Positions 33,517 through 41,845 of a stretch of DNA of 64,000 bases are shown here, in pieces. Position 1 is the stretch's first letter; each line of letters begins with the position of its first letter. The DNA lies in NCBI GenBank assembly GCA_964601355.1, contig CAZRNB010000004.1, positions 1 to 64,000 on the forward strand. The letters run 5' to 3'. The stretch is from CAZRNB01 sp964601355 (GTDB lineage: Bacteria; Planctomycetota; Phycisphaerae; Sedimentisphaerales; Anaerobacaceae). The translations under genes and the position numbers were made by a program. The notes beneath the pieces were generated by a model that searched no databases, was not told where the DNA came from, and saw only the letters and a list, made by a program, of their open reading frames with translations.

Positions 33517-34392
33517 ATGCCGCACAGAATTTTGGGAAAGTGTCAGCTCTCGGAGGATGTTTTCGCCGCTGAGATTCAAGCCCCTCTTATAGCCCGGGCT
33601 AGAAAGCCGGGCCAGTTTGTCATTCTCAGCATAAGCAGTGAATATAGTGAGCGGATTCCGCTGACCATTGCTGATGCTGATCCTCAGAAGGGTATCATCA
33701 GCCTTATTTGGCAGCGGGTCGGTAAAACGACGGCCGAACTGGCTGATTTACAGCAGGGTGATGAAATCGCTAACATTTCCGGGCCGTTGGGTAATCCTAC
33801 ACATATCGAAAACTTTGGCACTGTGGTCTGTGTCGGCGGCGGCATAGGAAATGCTCCATTACTGCCTATCGCGCAGGCATTAAAAAAAGCCGGCAATAAA
33901 ATCGTCAGCATTATTGGAGCCAGAACAAAAAACCTGCTGATTCTCGAGGACCAGTTTGCTCGGATAAGTGACGAGCTGATAGTCACAACCGACGACGGCT
34001 CATACGGACGAAAGGCTTTAGTAGCTGAGCCTCTAAAAGAAGTTTGCCAGCGCCAGCCCAAACCGGACCAGGTCTTTGTCATCGGCCCTGCAATAATGAT
34101 GAAATTCTGCTGCGAGGTGACAAAACAGTTTAACATTCCTACGCAAGTCTCACTTAACACCATTATGGTTGATGGCACCGGCATGTGCGGCGGCTGTCGC
34201 GTTGAAATTGACGGCAAGCCGAAATTTGTTTGTGTTGACGGCCCGGAGTTTGACGGCCATAAAGTCAACTTCAATCTGATGATAAAAAGACTAAATGCCT
34301 ATAAAGACATGGAGCGAAAGGCCCACGAACAATACACAAAGCAACGATGTAGAATAGGATTAGAACCGGCGGTGAAACCGCCGGCTAAATAA
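33517..34392 (+). CDS. nfnA: Ferredoxin-NADP oxidoreductase subunit NfnA-like (FAD/NAD-binding)
   Basis: It has a flavodoxin-reductase-like fold: KPGQFVIL for flavin binding, VCVGGGIGNAPLLPIAQAL for NAD binding, and the [2Fe-2S] ligands in DGTGMCGGCRV and FVCVDG. Paired with the next gene it matches NfnAB/SudBA, which couples NADH and ferredoxin to NADP. A dihydroorotate dehydrogenase electron-transfer role (PyrK) is possible but the partner argues against it. The C-terminus (AVKPPAK) and stop lie in a GGCTAAATA hairpin. Confidence 0.88.
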   Translation: MPHRILGKCQLSEDVFAAEIQAPLIARARKPGQFVILSISSEYSERIPLTIADADPQKGIISLIWQRVGKTTAELADLQQGDEIANISGPLGNPTHIENFGTVVCVGGGIGNAPLLPIAQALKKAGNKIVSIIGARTKNLLILEDQFARISDELIVTTDDGSYGRKALVAEPLKEVCQRQPKPDQVFVIGPAIMMKFCCEVTKQFNIPTQVSLNTIMVDGTGMCGGCRVEIDGKPKFVCVDGPEFDGHKVNFNLMIKRLNAYKDMERKAHEQYTKQRCRIGLEPAVKPPAK

Positions 34393-34421
34393 TATTTACC
34401 CCCGTGTTTCACACGGGGTCA
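34364..34421. repeat. GGCTAAATA hairpin between nfnA and nfnB
   Basis: CCGGCGGTGAAACCGCCGGCTAAATA is followed by TTTACCCCCGTGTTTCACACGGGG. The TAA of GGCTAA is the nfnA stop. Confidence 0.8.
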
Positions 34422-34434
34422 TCTCGATAAAGTA

Positions 34435-35934
34435 ATGGAACAAGATAAACAAAAACTTCTCCAGCAGCTCTTGGAAAAGCAAAAGGCTGGCAAACTTACT
34501 CCTGCTGATAGATACAAAATCCCGCCTCAGGAGATGCCCGAGCAAGACCACAACCAGAGAATACACAACGTCAATGAAGTGGCACTGGGCTATACTGAAT
34601 TGCAGGCTCGGCTGGAAGCTATGCGCTGCATCGGATGCAAAACTGCCCCTTGTGTCAAGGGGTGCCCGGTTCAAATAAGGATAAAGGATTTTATAGCTGC
34701 GATTGCCGGGGGCGACTACAAAAAGGCGCTTGATATTATTAAAGAAAATTCGTTACTTCCCGCGGTCTGTGGCCGCGTATGTCCCCAGGAGATCCAATGT
34801 CAGCAGACCTGCACCGTAGGACTAAAATATAAAGACCCAACAAAAGCCGTTTCCATTGGCCGGCTGGAAAGGTTTGCTGCTGATTTCGACGGTAACAACC
34901 AGAGCATCCCCGCTGTGGCACCTGATACCGGGATGAAAATCGCCATAATCGGCTCAGGCCCCGGCGGCATTGTTGCCGCCGCCGATACAAGAAGAGCAGG
35001 CCATGATGTCACGATATTTGAGGCCTTCCATAAGCCGGGCGGCGTGATGGTCTATGGAATCCCGGAATTCAGACTTCCTAAATCCATCGTTCAAAAGGAA
35101 ATCGACACCCTGACAAAAATGGGCGTGAAAATCGTCTGCAACTTCGTCGTCGGCAGAACAAGAACCATCGACCAGCTGATGAAGAAAGATGGCTTCAATG
35201 CGGTCTATATCGGCGTCGGGGCAGGGCTGCCACAATTTATGGGTATCGAAGGCGAATCACTCATCGGTGTTTATAGCGCAAATGAGTACCTCACACGCGC
35301 AAATCTTATGAAAGCTTACGACTTCGGCAAAGGCGCCGACACCCCGATCGCACTTTCAAAAAAGGTAGCCGTCATCGGCGGCGGCAACGTCGCTATGGAT
35401 TCGGCAAGGACAGCCATCAGACTCGGAGCGGAAAAAGTCTATTTGGTCTATCGAAGAACCGAAAAAGAAATGCCCGCACGAATCGAAGAGGTCCATCACG
35501 CAAAGGAAGAAGGCGTGGATTTTCACATACTTCAAAGTCCTAAACGAATAATCGGCGACAAAGACAGCCGAGTGACGGCTATCGAATGTCTGAAATATCA
35601 GCTCGGCGAGCCCGATGAATCCGGCAGACGAAGACCAGTTCCAATCGAAGGCTCGGAGTTTAGAATTGACGTTGATACCGTAATTATTGCCATAGGCAAT
35701 ATCGCAAATCCGCTGATCCGCCAGACCACGCCGGGATTGGAGTTCAATAAATGGGGCAATATCATTGTTGACGAGAGCTGCAAGACCTCGATGGAGGGCG
35801 TTTACGCCGGCGGTGACATCGTTCTTGGCGCCGCAACGGTAATCTTGGCCATGGGCCAGGGCCGAATCGCCGCCGCTGCGATAAACAAATACCTTGCAGA
35901 GAAAATGAAACCCCCCAACAAATTGGGGGGCTAA
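34435..35934 (+). CDS. nfnB: NADPH-ferredoxin oxidoreductase subunit NfnB (GltD-like)
   Basis: The N-terminal double [4Fe-4S] domain is visible (CIGCKTAPCVKGCPVQIR, CGRVCPQEIQCQQTC). Two dinucleotide folds follow: IAIIGSGPGGIVAAAD and VAVIGGGNVAMDSARTA. GGDIVLGAATVILAMGQGR is the FAD closing motif. Length 499 is usual. No glutamate-synthase large subunit is nearby, and pairing with nfnA supports electron bifurcation over glutamate synthesis. The last codons (NKLGG) and the stop come from a hairpin repeat. Confidence 0.9.
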   Translation: MEQDKQKLLQQLLEKQKAGKLTPADRYKIPPQEMPEQDHNQRIHNVNEVALGYTELQARLEAMRCIGCKTAPCVKGCPVQIRIKDFIAAIAGGDYKKALDIIKENSLLPAVCGRVCPQEIQCQQTCTVGLKYKDPTKAVSIGRLERFAADFDGNNQSIPAVAPDTGMKIAIIGSGPGGIVAAADTRRAGHDVTIFEAFHKPGGVMVYGIPEFRLPKSIVQKEIDTLTKMGVKIVCNFVVGRTRTIDQLMKKDGFNAVYIGVGAGLPQFMGIEGESLIGVYSANEYLTRANLMKAYDFGKGADTPIALSKKVAVIGGGNVAMDSARTAIRLGAEKVYLVYRRTEKEMPARIEEVHHAKEEGVDFHILQSPKRIIGDKDSRVTAIECLKYQLGEPDESGRRRPVPIEGSEFRIDVDTVIIAIGNIANPLIRQTTPGLEFNKWGNIIVDESCKTSMEGVYAGGDIVLGAATVILAMGQGRIAAAAINKYLAEKMKPPNKLGG

Positions 35935-35969
35935 ACATTTTTTATTTAGCCCCACGTTTTACGTGGGGT
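35909..35969. repeat. Double palindrome ending both nfnB and the purN fusion
   Basis: CCCCCCAACAAATTGGGGGG-CTAAACA and TTTAGCCCCACGTTTTACGTGGGG lie between convergent genes. The plus-strand TAA ends nfnB and the minus-strand TAA in CCCCACGTAA ends the RNase HI-PurN fusion. It would terminate both transcripts. Confidence 0.85.
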
Positions 35970-37080
35970 TGCAGCAGATAATTTTTACTTTGTTGTTCTG
36001 AACCAGCAGCCTTCCTTCGGCGAACAACTTTATAGCCTGCGGATAAGCGATACACTCCTGCTGGAAAACTCTTGCAGCGAGGGTATCGGGCGTATCATCT
36101 TCCTTGACCTCGCAGACCCGCTGGACGACAATCGGTCCCTTATCATATTCGTTAGTGCAGAAATGAACCGTGCAGCCGCTCACCTTGCATCCTGCGGCCA
36201 GGACCGCATCGTGGACGTGATGTCCCCACATGCCCTGCCCGCTGAAGCTCGGCAGCAGCGCCGGATGTATATTCATCACACGATTTTCATACCTTTGGGG
36301 TATTGCCCACAGGCACATCCAGCCGCCCTGCACGACCAACTCAGCGTTGGCGGCAACAAGCTCCTCTTCGATGTGTTTGCTGAACCGGTTGATATCGGAG
36401 TAATCTTTTTTACGGATGATTTTTACATTCAGGCCTGCATCTTTTGCCTTTTCGACACCGGCAACGGTAGAAAGCGAGCTAATTACAACGGCTATTTCGG
36501 CATTTAGCCGGCCTTTGCTGATATGTTCGAGGATATTCATCAGTGTTCTGCCGCCGCCGCTGATTAAAACGCCCAGACGAATCGGCTTGGCTCGCCGCTC
36601 GTCGCTCGTCGCTCGCTGCTCGCTGCTCACTTGTGACACAAGACCGGCCTCAGAGGTCACTGTAACATCACGTTCGAGATTTAACGCCTGGTTCACAAGT
36701 TTGTCGGCTTCTTTGTTTTTGTCTCTTGAAATAGAAATAACTTGAAAGTCTTCAAATTCGGCCAGTTGTTCGACGACCCTCTGAAAGAGAGGCCTGATTT
36801 GGTCGCTTTTTACCTTGTATGCGCCGTTAATCTGTCTTACCAGCAGCTCGCTGTCGCTATAAATCATCAGTTTCCTGACGTCGATTTCCTTCGCGGCTTC
36901 GAGGGCTCTTATAAGGGCGGTGTATTCAGCTATGTTATTAGTACTGTAGCCGAGGAAATAAGCCCGCCCCTGCAATTGATTTCCATCGGGGTCACTCAAA
37001 ACAAAGCCGGCAGCAGCCGGCCCTGGATTGCCCCTGCTGGCACCATCCGTGTGAATGATTATTTTATCTGGCAAATCCAT
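35959..37080 (-). CDS. purN: Fusion of RNase HI-like domain and glycinamide ribonucleotide formyltransferase
   Basis: The N-terminal RNase HI fold carries all four acidic residues (HTDGASRGNPG, AEYTAL, YSDSELL, KEADKLVN). Residues from about 170 are PurN: GVLISGGGRTLMNI, MNIHPALLPSF with the catalytic Asn-His, and CTVHFCTNEYDKGP with the Asp. PurN uses 10-formyl-THF in purine synthesis. The joining linker (about 150-164: SSEQRATSDERRAK) is encoded by a CGCTCGTCGCTCG quasi-repeat, which may have created the fusion. Start MDLPDK at 37080. Confidence 0.92.
   Translation of the reverse strand: MDLPDKIIIHTDGASRGNPGPAAAGFVLSDPDGNQLQGRAYFLGYSTNNIAEYTALIRALEAAKEIDVRKLMIYSDSELLVRQINGAYKVKSDQIRPLFQRVVEQLAEFEDFQVISISRDKNKEADKLVNQALNLERDVTVTSEAGLVSQVSSEQRATSDERRAKPIRLGVLISGGGRTLMNILEHISKGRLNAEIAVVISSLSTVAGVEKAKDAGLNVKIIRKKDYSDINRFSKHIEEELVAANAELVVQGGWMCLWAIPQRYENRVMNIHPALLPSFSGQGMWGHHVHDAVLAAGCKVSGCTVHFCTNEYDKGPIVVQRVCEVKEDDTPDTLAARVFQQECIAYPQAIKLFAEGRLLVQNNKVKIICCNPT
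36591..36630. repeat. GCTCGTCGCTCG quasi-repeat in the fusion linker
   Basis: CTCGCCGCTCGTCGCTCGTC and CGCTGCTCGCTGCTC run in sequence between the two enzyme domains, in frame. Confidence 0.75.
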
Positions 37081-37097
37081 TATCTCTATCAAGAAAA

Positions 37098-37192
37098 ATC
37101 CCCACGCAAAAATCCGCAGTGCCGTAAGGCATCTTGACGATAAACTGCGGGGCTAAATATGTTTAGCCCCCCAATTTATCGGGGGGTTCTTC
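37098..37192. repeat. GGCTAAATA palindrome with 27-bp repeat
   Basis: CCCCACGC...GCGGGGCTAAATA and TTTAGCCCCCC...GGGGGG enclose the 27-base repeat at 37118-37144 shared with scpA. It lies in the 123-base space upstream of the purN fusion and downstream of the zinc-ribbon gene. Confidence 0.8.
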
Positions 37193-37203
37193 ATTGCGGG
37201 GTT

Positions 37204-37938
37204 TTAATCCTGCAAATTGCCGAGCACAATTATCCTGGTACAATTTGGACAACGGATTATATCATCCCTGGTCATAAGCAGATTAACAAACTCATCGGCT
37301 ATATTCATGAAACAGCCTCCACAGCTATAGGCTGACGTTCTGCTTTCCTGCTGCTCAACAATCGCGACAGCCTGGCCGTCGTACGTTTCGGCAACGCGTT
37401 TGAATATATTCAGCGATTCCGGCGGTATGGTTTTTGCAAGCTGTTCCCATTCATCCTGGACTTCTTCAATTTTGGCCTGGTGCTTTTTGGCTTCTTTTTC
37501 TGCTTTTGTTCTGTTTTGCTCTAACTGCTGTTTTATCTTTTCTATCTGCCCACGGAGACTATTGCACTCGGCCTCACCGGCCTCTATATCTTTCATCAAT
37601 TCGAGGATTTGTGTTTCGAGCTTGGAATTGTCTGCTTTGGTGGTATTTAGCTGGGTCAGAAGTGCTGCATATTCTTTATTTGTTTTAGAGGCGTTCAGCG
37701 CCCCTCTTAGTTTACTAATCTCTGCGTCTCTTGTTTTCAAATCCAGTTCAAGGCGGCTGCACTGCAGCTTGGTTAGCTGAATTTCTTCCTTTTTGGCTTC
37801 GTGCGCGTTTTGCAGGCTTCGGACCTGATTTTCCTCAACAATTACGATTCTTCTACATTTGGCCAGTTGTGCCTTTACATCACGTAGGCGGTTTTCCACA
37901 CCCTGAAGCTCGATTAACTTATTCAATACCGGTCCCAT
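37204..37938 (-). CDS. Coiled-coil protein with C4 zinc ribbon (DUF164/CT398-like)
   Basis: A long coiled coil (about residues 10-180, rich in Lys, Glu and Leu heptads) ends in a zinc ribbon, CGGC (near 210) and CPNC (near 233). Length 244 is typical of the family, whose members include the chlamydial CT398, a structural protein that binds FliH-like or sigma factors. The function here is not known. It is followed by the RNase HI-PurN fusion on the same strand. Confidence 0.82.
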   Translation of the reverse strand: MGPVLNKLIELQGVENRLRDVKAQLAKCRRIVIVEENQVRSLQNAHEAKKEEIQLTKLQCSRLELDLKTRDAEISKLRGALNASKTNKEYAALLTQLNTTKADNSKLETQILELMKDIEAGEAECNSLRGQIEKIKQQLEQNRTKAEKEAKKHQAKIEEVQDEWEQLAKTIPPESLNIFKRVAETYDGQAVAIVEQQESRTSAYSCGGCFMNIADEFVNLLMTRDDIIRCPNCTRIIVLGNLQD

Positions 37939-37949
37939 TTATGCTCCTT

Positions 37950-38126
37950 CCCGGCTTTCGCGGGGACAAGTTCACCCCTGCAAAAGCAGGGGCTTGGCTA
38001 AATTATTGAAACTATCATTATGTTAATAGATACGTTAATCCGCAACAAAATTTTCGTTTTTTTGCCGCAGGTACTTACAGGGAAATAAAAACGCCCTTGA
38101 GCAAAACGTGGGGCTGAATACTTTCT
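37950..38126. repeat. Hairpin remnants between divergent genes
   Basis: TTCCCGGCTTTCGCGGGGAC, CCCCTGCAAAAGCAGGGGC-TTGGCTAA and AAAACGTGGGGCTGAATAC belong to the GGCTAA family. They occupy the space between the zinc-ribbon gene and the M20 peptidase gene. Confidence 0.6.
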
Positions 38127-38159
38127 TTTGTAACGTGAGCCTGTATAATTGACATTTCT

Positions 38160-39296
38160 ATGAAGGAACTTTTGCACAAGCTTATTCAAGCTGAGACGAC
38201 CGCCGAAAAAGGTGAATTGGCTGCAGCGCAGATTATCGCAGCCGAGCTCCGCCGATCCGGAATAGATTCGCACATAGATAGCTGGAGCCAAACGCGGGCA
38301 AATATTGTCGCCCAGGTAAAATCGCCCGGATACAAACCAGCATTACTATTTGTCTGCCACCTGGACGTTGTTGGGCCGGGCGAGGTTGATTGGATGCATC
38401 CTCCATTTGCGGCCGTCGAAAGCAACGGCAAAATCTTCGGCAGAGGTTCAATAGACATGAAAGGCGGCATCGCGGCAATTGTCCCTGCTATAAGGCAAAT
38501 CGTTGACGCCGGCACAAAATTACAGGGTGACATAATTCTATTATGTGCAGCCGGCGAAGAGACCGATAGCTGCGGCGTAAAGAGATTTATCAGCAATGGC
38601 GTAAACCATCCCTTACGGGATTGCAGCCGGATACCGGAGCTTGCCGGCATTATAATCCCTGAGCCGACGGATTTTGCGGTCGTAACCGCTCATCGCGGAA
38701 TGGCGTGGCTTAAAGTTACAACCAGGGGAAAAGCGGCACATAGCTCGGCTCCTGAGCTTGGGATAAATGCCATAAGCTCGATGAAGACCTTTCTAAATGA
38801 GCTGGAAAAATACAAATTTGATATACAGCCGCATCCGCTTTTAGGCTCTTGCTCAATGAGTGTTAATACTATATCCGGCGGCAAGGCTATGAACGTCGTG
38901 CCGGACCGGTGCGAGATAGGAATAGATTTTCGCACCCTGCCGGGGCAGAGTCACGAGATAATCGTTAATGACATCAGGCAAATCTTCACAAAGCTAAATC
39001 AGCAGTGCCTAATGTCTGATGCCGAAGTCTTTGTTGATAGGGCCGTCGAAGCGATGGAGACAAATCCGGATTGTGCGTTCGTTCGAGATTTCTGCATCGC
39101 CGTTGACGCAAAGGAGACAAAAGCAGTCGGCTTTACAACCGATGCGCCGTATTTTAAGCCGTTAGGCGCGCCGATAGTTATCTTTGGGCCTGGCAAGCCC
39201 GAATTATGCCATAAGCCGGATGAATACATCGACATCAGTGACGTGGAAAAAGCAGTAGAATATTACAAAGATATAATTTTGAAATTTTTAGCTTAG
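38160..39296 (+). CDS. M20-family metallopeptidase (ArgE/DapE-like)
   Basis: Metal ligands are visible in FVCHLDVVGPG, GRGSIDMKGGIA (catalytic Asp and bridging Asp), CAAGEETDSCG (Glu-Glu) and, late, GKPELCHKPDEYID (His). Residues about 185-300 form the dimerisation lid domain. The family deacylates or cleaves N-acyl amino acids and dipeptides; the exact substrate (acetylornithine, succinyl-diaminopimelate or a peptide) cannot be fixed. A CATCCCTTACGGGAT palindrome at 38609-38625 is read in frame (NHPLRD). Confidence 0.87.
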   Translation: MKELLHKLIQAETTAEKGELAAAQIIAAELRRSGIDSHIDSWSQTRANIVAQVKSPGYKPALLFVCHLDVVGPGEVDWMHPPFAAVESNGKIFGRGSIDMKGGIAAIVPAIRQIVDAGTKLQGDIILLCAAGEETDSCGVKRFISNGVNHPLRDCSRIPELAGIIIPEPTDFAVVTAHRGMAWLKVTTRGKAAHSSAPELGINAISSMKTFLNELEKYKFDIQPHPLLGSCSMSVNTISGGKAMNVVPDRCEIGIDFRTLPGQSHEIIVNDIRQIFTKLNQQCLMSDAEVFVDRAVEAMETNPDCAFVRDFCIAVDAKETKAVGFTTDAPYFKPLGAPIVIFGPGKPELCHKPDEYIDISDVEKAVEYYKDIILKFLA

Positions 39297-39328
39297 AGGT
39301 TCTAAAAAAATGAAAAGTGTTCTACGAC

Positions 39329-39400
39329 TGTCATTCCCGCGAAAGCGGGAATCCATTCTTTTATGATTTTTCTGGACTCCCGCCTGCGCGGGAGTGACAA
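39329..39400. repeat. TCATTCCCGCGAAAGCGGGA palindrome
   Basis: TGTCATTCCCGCGAAAGCGG on the left is paired with CTCCCGCCTGCGCGGGAGTGACA on the right. The same element is at 27200-27269. Confidence 0.85.
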
Positions 39401-39468
39401 ACAGCAAACCGTAATATTCATTCTGTCAGACACTCTAAATATTTACGATAATTTTATATATATTTTGC

Positions 39469-39497
39469 TTGACACTTGGAGCTCACACTTTTAATAT
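39469..39497 (+). promoter_or_regulatory. Consensus sigma70 promoter
   Basis: TTGACA (39469-39474), a 17-base spacer and TAATAT (39492-39497). It is one of the best promoter matches in the window and drives the short transcript unit at 39504-39745. Confidence 0.8.
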
Positions 39498-39503
39498 TTG
39501 GTT

Positions 39504-39745
39504 TTTTATTATATACGTGGAGTTTATCAATGTTCCAGATTAGGGAAAATAAGCAGAAGCACACGACAAGTTACAAGGTGACGGCGATGCTCCTGCACAC
39601 AGACCTCCCGGCCAGAGTGACAAGGGCTTATAGCCTTTGCATTTTCGTAGCCGCCAGAAAGGAGGCAGTTCCCTAAAAGGACATGAGAATAATTTTTTAG
39701 TTTTAAAAAGCCTTTCAGGGAGCAAAAACCTGAAAGGCTTTTTTA
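39504..39745 (+). ncRNA. Short promoter-to-terminator transcript: small RNA or 48-residue peptide
   Basis: A strong promoter and terminator bound about 240 bases. TTAGGGAA (39540-39547) and TTCCCTAA (39669-39676) form a perfect 8-bp stem closing the central part, with ATAAGC/GCTTAT and other helices inside, which favours an RNA such as a 6S-like or attenuator RNA. Against this, GGAG at 39519 precedes ATG 39530 and a 48-codon frame (MFQIRENKQKHTTS...) ends at 39676. The downstream methyltransferase could be controlled by attenuation. Confidence 0.45.
39706..39744 (+). terminator. Rho-independent terminator
   Basis: Perfect 12-bp stem AAGCCTTTCAGG/CCTGAAAGGCTT (extendable by A/T pairs), 9-base loop, and a run of T residues. 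Confidence 0.92.
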
Positions 39746-39803
39746 TTTGGTTTATACCCGCAAAGCGTGTGGCTTTGCGAGGACGTGAAAGGTCTGCAAA
39801 AAT

Positions 39804-40574
39804 ATGAAGGCCAGAGAGATGGACATAGAATTCTACAGGTTATATGCCAACGCACTTGAGGCACAAAATGAGCCGCGGTGGCAGTACAACGAGATGAAAC
39901 CCTGCGGCGTCAACTACAATGATATGTGGCGCGCCTGGATTTATGATCGATGCCAGCAGCAGCTCAGAGACTACAAGGCCGAAAGCGATGAAATAATCGC
40001 CGTCCTCGGCATAGACAAGAACCGAACAGTAATGGATATGGGATGCGGCACGGGCGCATTCACGATTCACGCTGCAAGGCATTTTAAGAAGGTCTATGCG
40101 ATCGACGTCTCAAAAGCAATGCTGAGACGCGCCCGCAAAAAGGCCAGGAGATTTAAGCTCTGCAACATTGAATTCTGCAAGGGCGGCTTCCTGACATACA
40201 AACACAATGATGAGCCCGTGGATGCTATCGTTTCCGTAGCGGCGCTGCACCATCTGCCCGATTTCTGGAAACTGGTTGGGCTTAAACGCATCGCCAGGAT
40301 GATCAAGGCAGGCGGAAAAGTATATATTAATGACGTGGTCTTTTCATTTGACATGGACAGTTACGAATCCCACATCAAGACTTTCATCCGCTTGATGACA
40401 AATCGTACCGAGCCTGGAATGAAATGGGACTTAGAGATACATTTCCGCCAGGAGTACAGCACGTGCGGCTGGATTATGGAAGGGCTGCTCGAAAGGGCTG
40501 GACTAAAGATAGAAATGGTAAATTATAAAGATGGCTTTTTGGCGACGTATCTGTGCACAAAGAATATAATATGA
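39804..40574 (+). CDS. Class I SAM-dependent methyltransferase
   Basis: Residues 75-86 (VMDMGCGTGAFT) are the SAM-binding glycine loop. VYAIDVSKAMLRRAR, VDAIVSVAALHHLPDF and GGKVYINDVVFS continue the Rossmann fold. The substrate is unknown; ubiquinone/menaquinone-type or small-molecule methylases look similar. It lies after a terminator and 22 bases before a GNAT gene, with which it probably shares an mRNA. Confidence 0.85.
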   Translation: MKAREMDIEFYRLYANALEAQNEPRWQYNEMKPCGVNYNDMWRAWIYDRCQQQLRDYKAESDEIIAVLGIDKNRTVMDMGCGTGAFTIHAARHFKKVYAIDVSKAMLRRARKKARRFKLCNIEFCKGGFLTYKHNDEPVDAIVSVAALHHLPDFWKLVGLKRIARMIKAGGKVYINDVVFSFDMDSYESHIKTFIRLMTNRTEPGMKWDLEIHFRQEYSTCGWIMEGLLERAGLKIEMVNYKDGFLATYLCTKNII

Positions 40575-40596
40575 GCACACATGAAATGGCTTAAAG

Positions 40597-41055
40597 ATGA
40601 GGAAATTTAAAAAAGCTGATCTGGCTGACGTAAGAGAGCTGATTTATAAGACAATTGACACTTGCTATTCGGGCATCTACTGCGCTGAAGCCGTGAAGTT
40701 CTTTAAGGATTGGCATTGCGATGAAAAGATTCTCAAAAATGCAAAAGAAGGATACACAATTATTTTAGAGAAGGATAATCAGATCATCGGGACGGGCACA
40801 GTAGTCGGTAATGAAATTATGAGGGTTTTTGTTGACCCCGAGTTTCAGAAGCGCGGGTTCGGCAAACTTATTATGCGTGAGCTTGAGCGAAAGGCCGTCT
40901 CCGCCGGCGTTGATGTCGTCAAATTGGACGCATCGCTTCCATCAAAGAAATTTTACGAGCTATTGGGCTATGTTGTTTTAGAGGAGACTTTTTTAGAATT
41001 AGGGAACAACAAAAGGCTGGATTACTATAAAATGGAAAAAACGTTGGTCAGATAG
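40597..41055 (+). CDS. GNAT-family N-acetyltransferase
   Basis: The 152-residue GNAT fold has the acetyl-CoA loop QKRGFGKLIMRELE (about residues 88-101) after MRVFVDPEF, and the C-terminal KFYELLGYVVLEE. The N-terminal part (ADLADVRELIYKTID...) is the usual acceptor-binding helix region. The substrate is not known. It follows the methyltransferase gene closely. Confidence 0.87.
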   Translation: MRKFKKADLADVRELIYKTIDTCYSGIYCAEAVKFFKDWHCDEKILKNAKEGYTIILEKDNQIIGTGTVVGNEIMRVFVDPEFQKRGFGKLIMRELERKAVSAGVDVVKLDASLPSKKFYELLGYVVLEETFLELGNNKRLDYYKMEKTLVR

Positions 41056-41498
41056 AAATCGCGTTTGTGATTCTCCATTATTCCAAGAGGAGAAAAATAG
41101 ATCGGCTGAAAGCAATATGTTTGCCTGATAAAAAGGAAATAGAATCGTTTCTGCGGAGAAATGTGTATCTTCATAAGCCCCCGTGTCTTCTGTCCTGCTG
41201 CCTCGACTTGCGTCGAGAGACGCAGAGGCAGGCGAAGACAGAAACAGGGGCGAAGCGGAGAAATCCGCCGTAAGGTGTCCTGAGCGAAGTCGAAGGATCT
41301 AAAGCAAATTTCTCATAGGTTATGCTACACCAATTAAGCATAGAAATTTGTAAGGGCAGTTGTATGGAAAGGGTGTTGACTGATGTAAGGCTTGATATTA
41401 GAATTCTAAAAACCGATGGGGATTCAGCTTGTTTAATTATGTGACAGTTATTAAACGGGTGTTTTGCTGGAAAGGGGATTTATTGGAGGTACCTTAAA
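41056..41498. repeat. Repeat-rich intergenic region with speD promoter
   Basis: 41177-41250 is a hairpin whose left arm CCCCGTGTCTTCTGTCC is answered by GAAGACAGAAACAGGGG. 41278-41297 is TCCTGAGCGAAGTCGAAGGA, the same family as the copy inside ftsK. A promoter lies at 41376-41404. No gene is supported between them. Confidence 0.7.
41376..41404 (+). promoter_or_regulatory. speD promoter
   Basis: TTGACT (41376-41381), a 17-base spacer and TAGAAT (41399-41404), about 90 bases upstream of speD. Confidence 0.65.
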
Positions 41499-41843
41499 TT
41501 GAGTAAAGGAATGCACGTTATTCTGGACTGTTTCGGTGTTTCGCGTGACGTCTGTCTTGACGACAAGCGGCTGCTCGAAATGGTAACGCAAGCCGCTAAG
41601 TCACAAAACGCTACAATAATCAACACATCTCGTTATCACTTCGGCCACAATTCCCCTCCCGGATGCACTGTTTTTGTCATGCTGGACGAAAGTCACATAT
41701 CTGTGCACACGTATGCAGACCAGGGAAAAATGGCCATCGATGTCTTCACATGCGGTAATACCGATGCCCAGGCTATAGCCGATCAATTGAAGGCTCAGCT
41801 CGGATTGGACAATTACACGGAAAAAGCAATCGAAAGATTTTAG
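41499..41843 (+). CDS. speD: S-adenosylmethionine decarboxylase proenzyme
   Basis: SpeD supplies decarboxylated SAM for spermidine synthesis. The TTG start follows GGAGGT. The 114-residue proenzyme self-cleaves before Ser in DESHISVHTY (about residues 64-73) to make the pyruvoyl group; the His and Cys that assist (HTY, FTCG) are present. It starts a transcript that probably continues through the next small gene and the exporter. No speE is seen in the window. Confidence 0.94.
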   Translation: MSKGMHVILDCFGVSRDVCLDDKRLLEMVTQAAKSQNATIINTSRYHFGHNSPPGCTVFVMLDESHISVHTYADQGKMAIDVFTCGNTDAQAIADQLKAQLGLDNYTEKAIERF

Positions 41844-41845
41844 CT

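Noticed and set aside
33580..33610. Repeat insertion in nfnA (AGCCCGGGCTAGAAAGCCGGGC)
   Set aside because: The encoded IARARKPGQF matches the normal family sequence, so it is ordinary coding sequence that happens to be palindromic.
34435..35934. Glutamate synthase small subunit
   Set aside because: No large subunit nearby, and the gene is paired with an NfnA-like partner, so NfnB is the better call.
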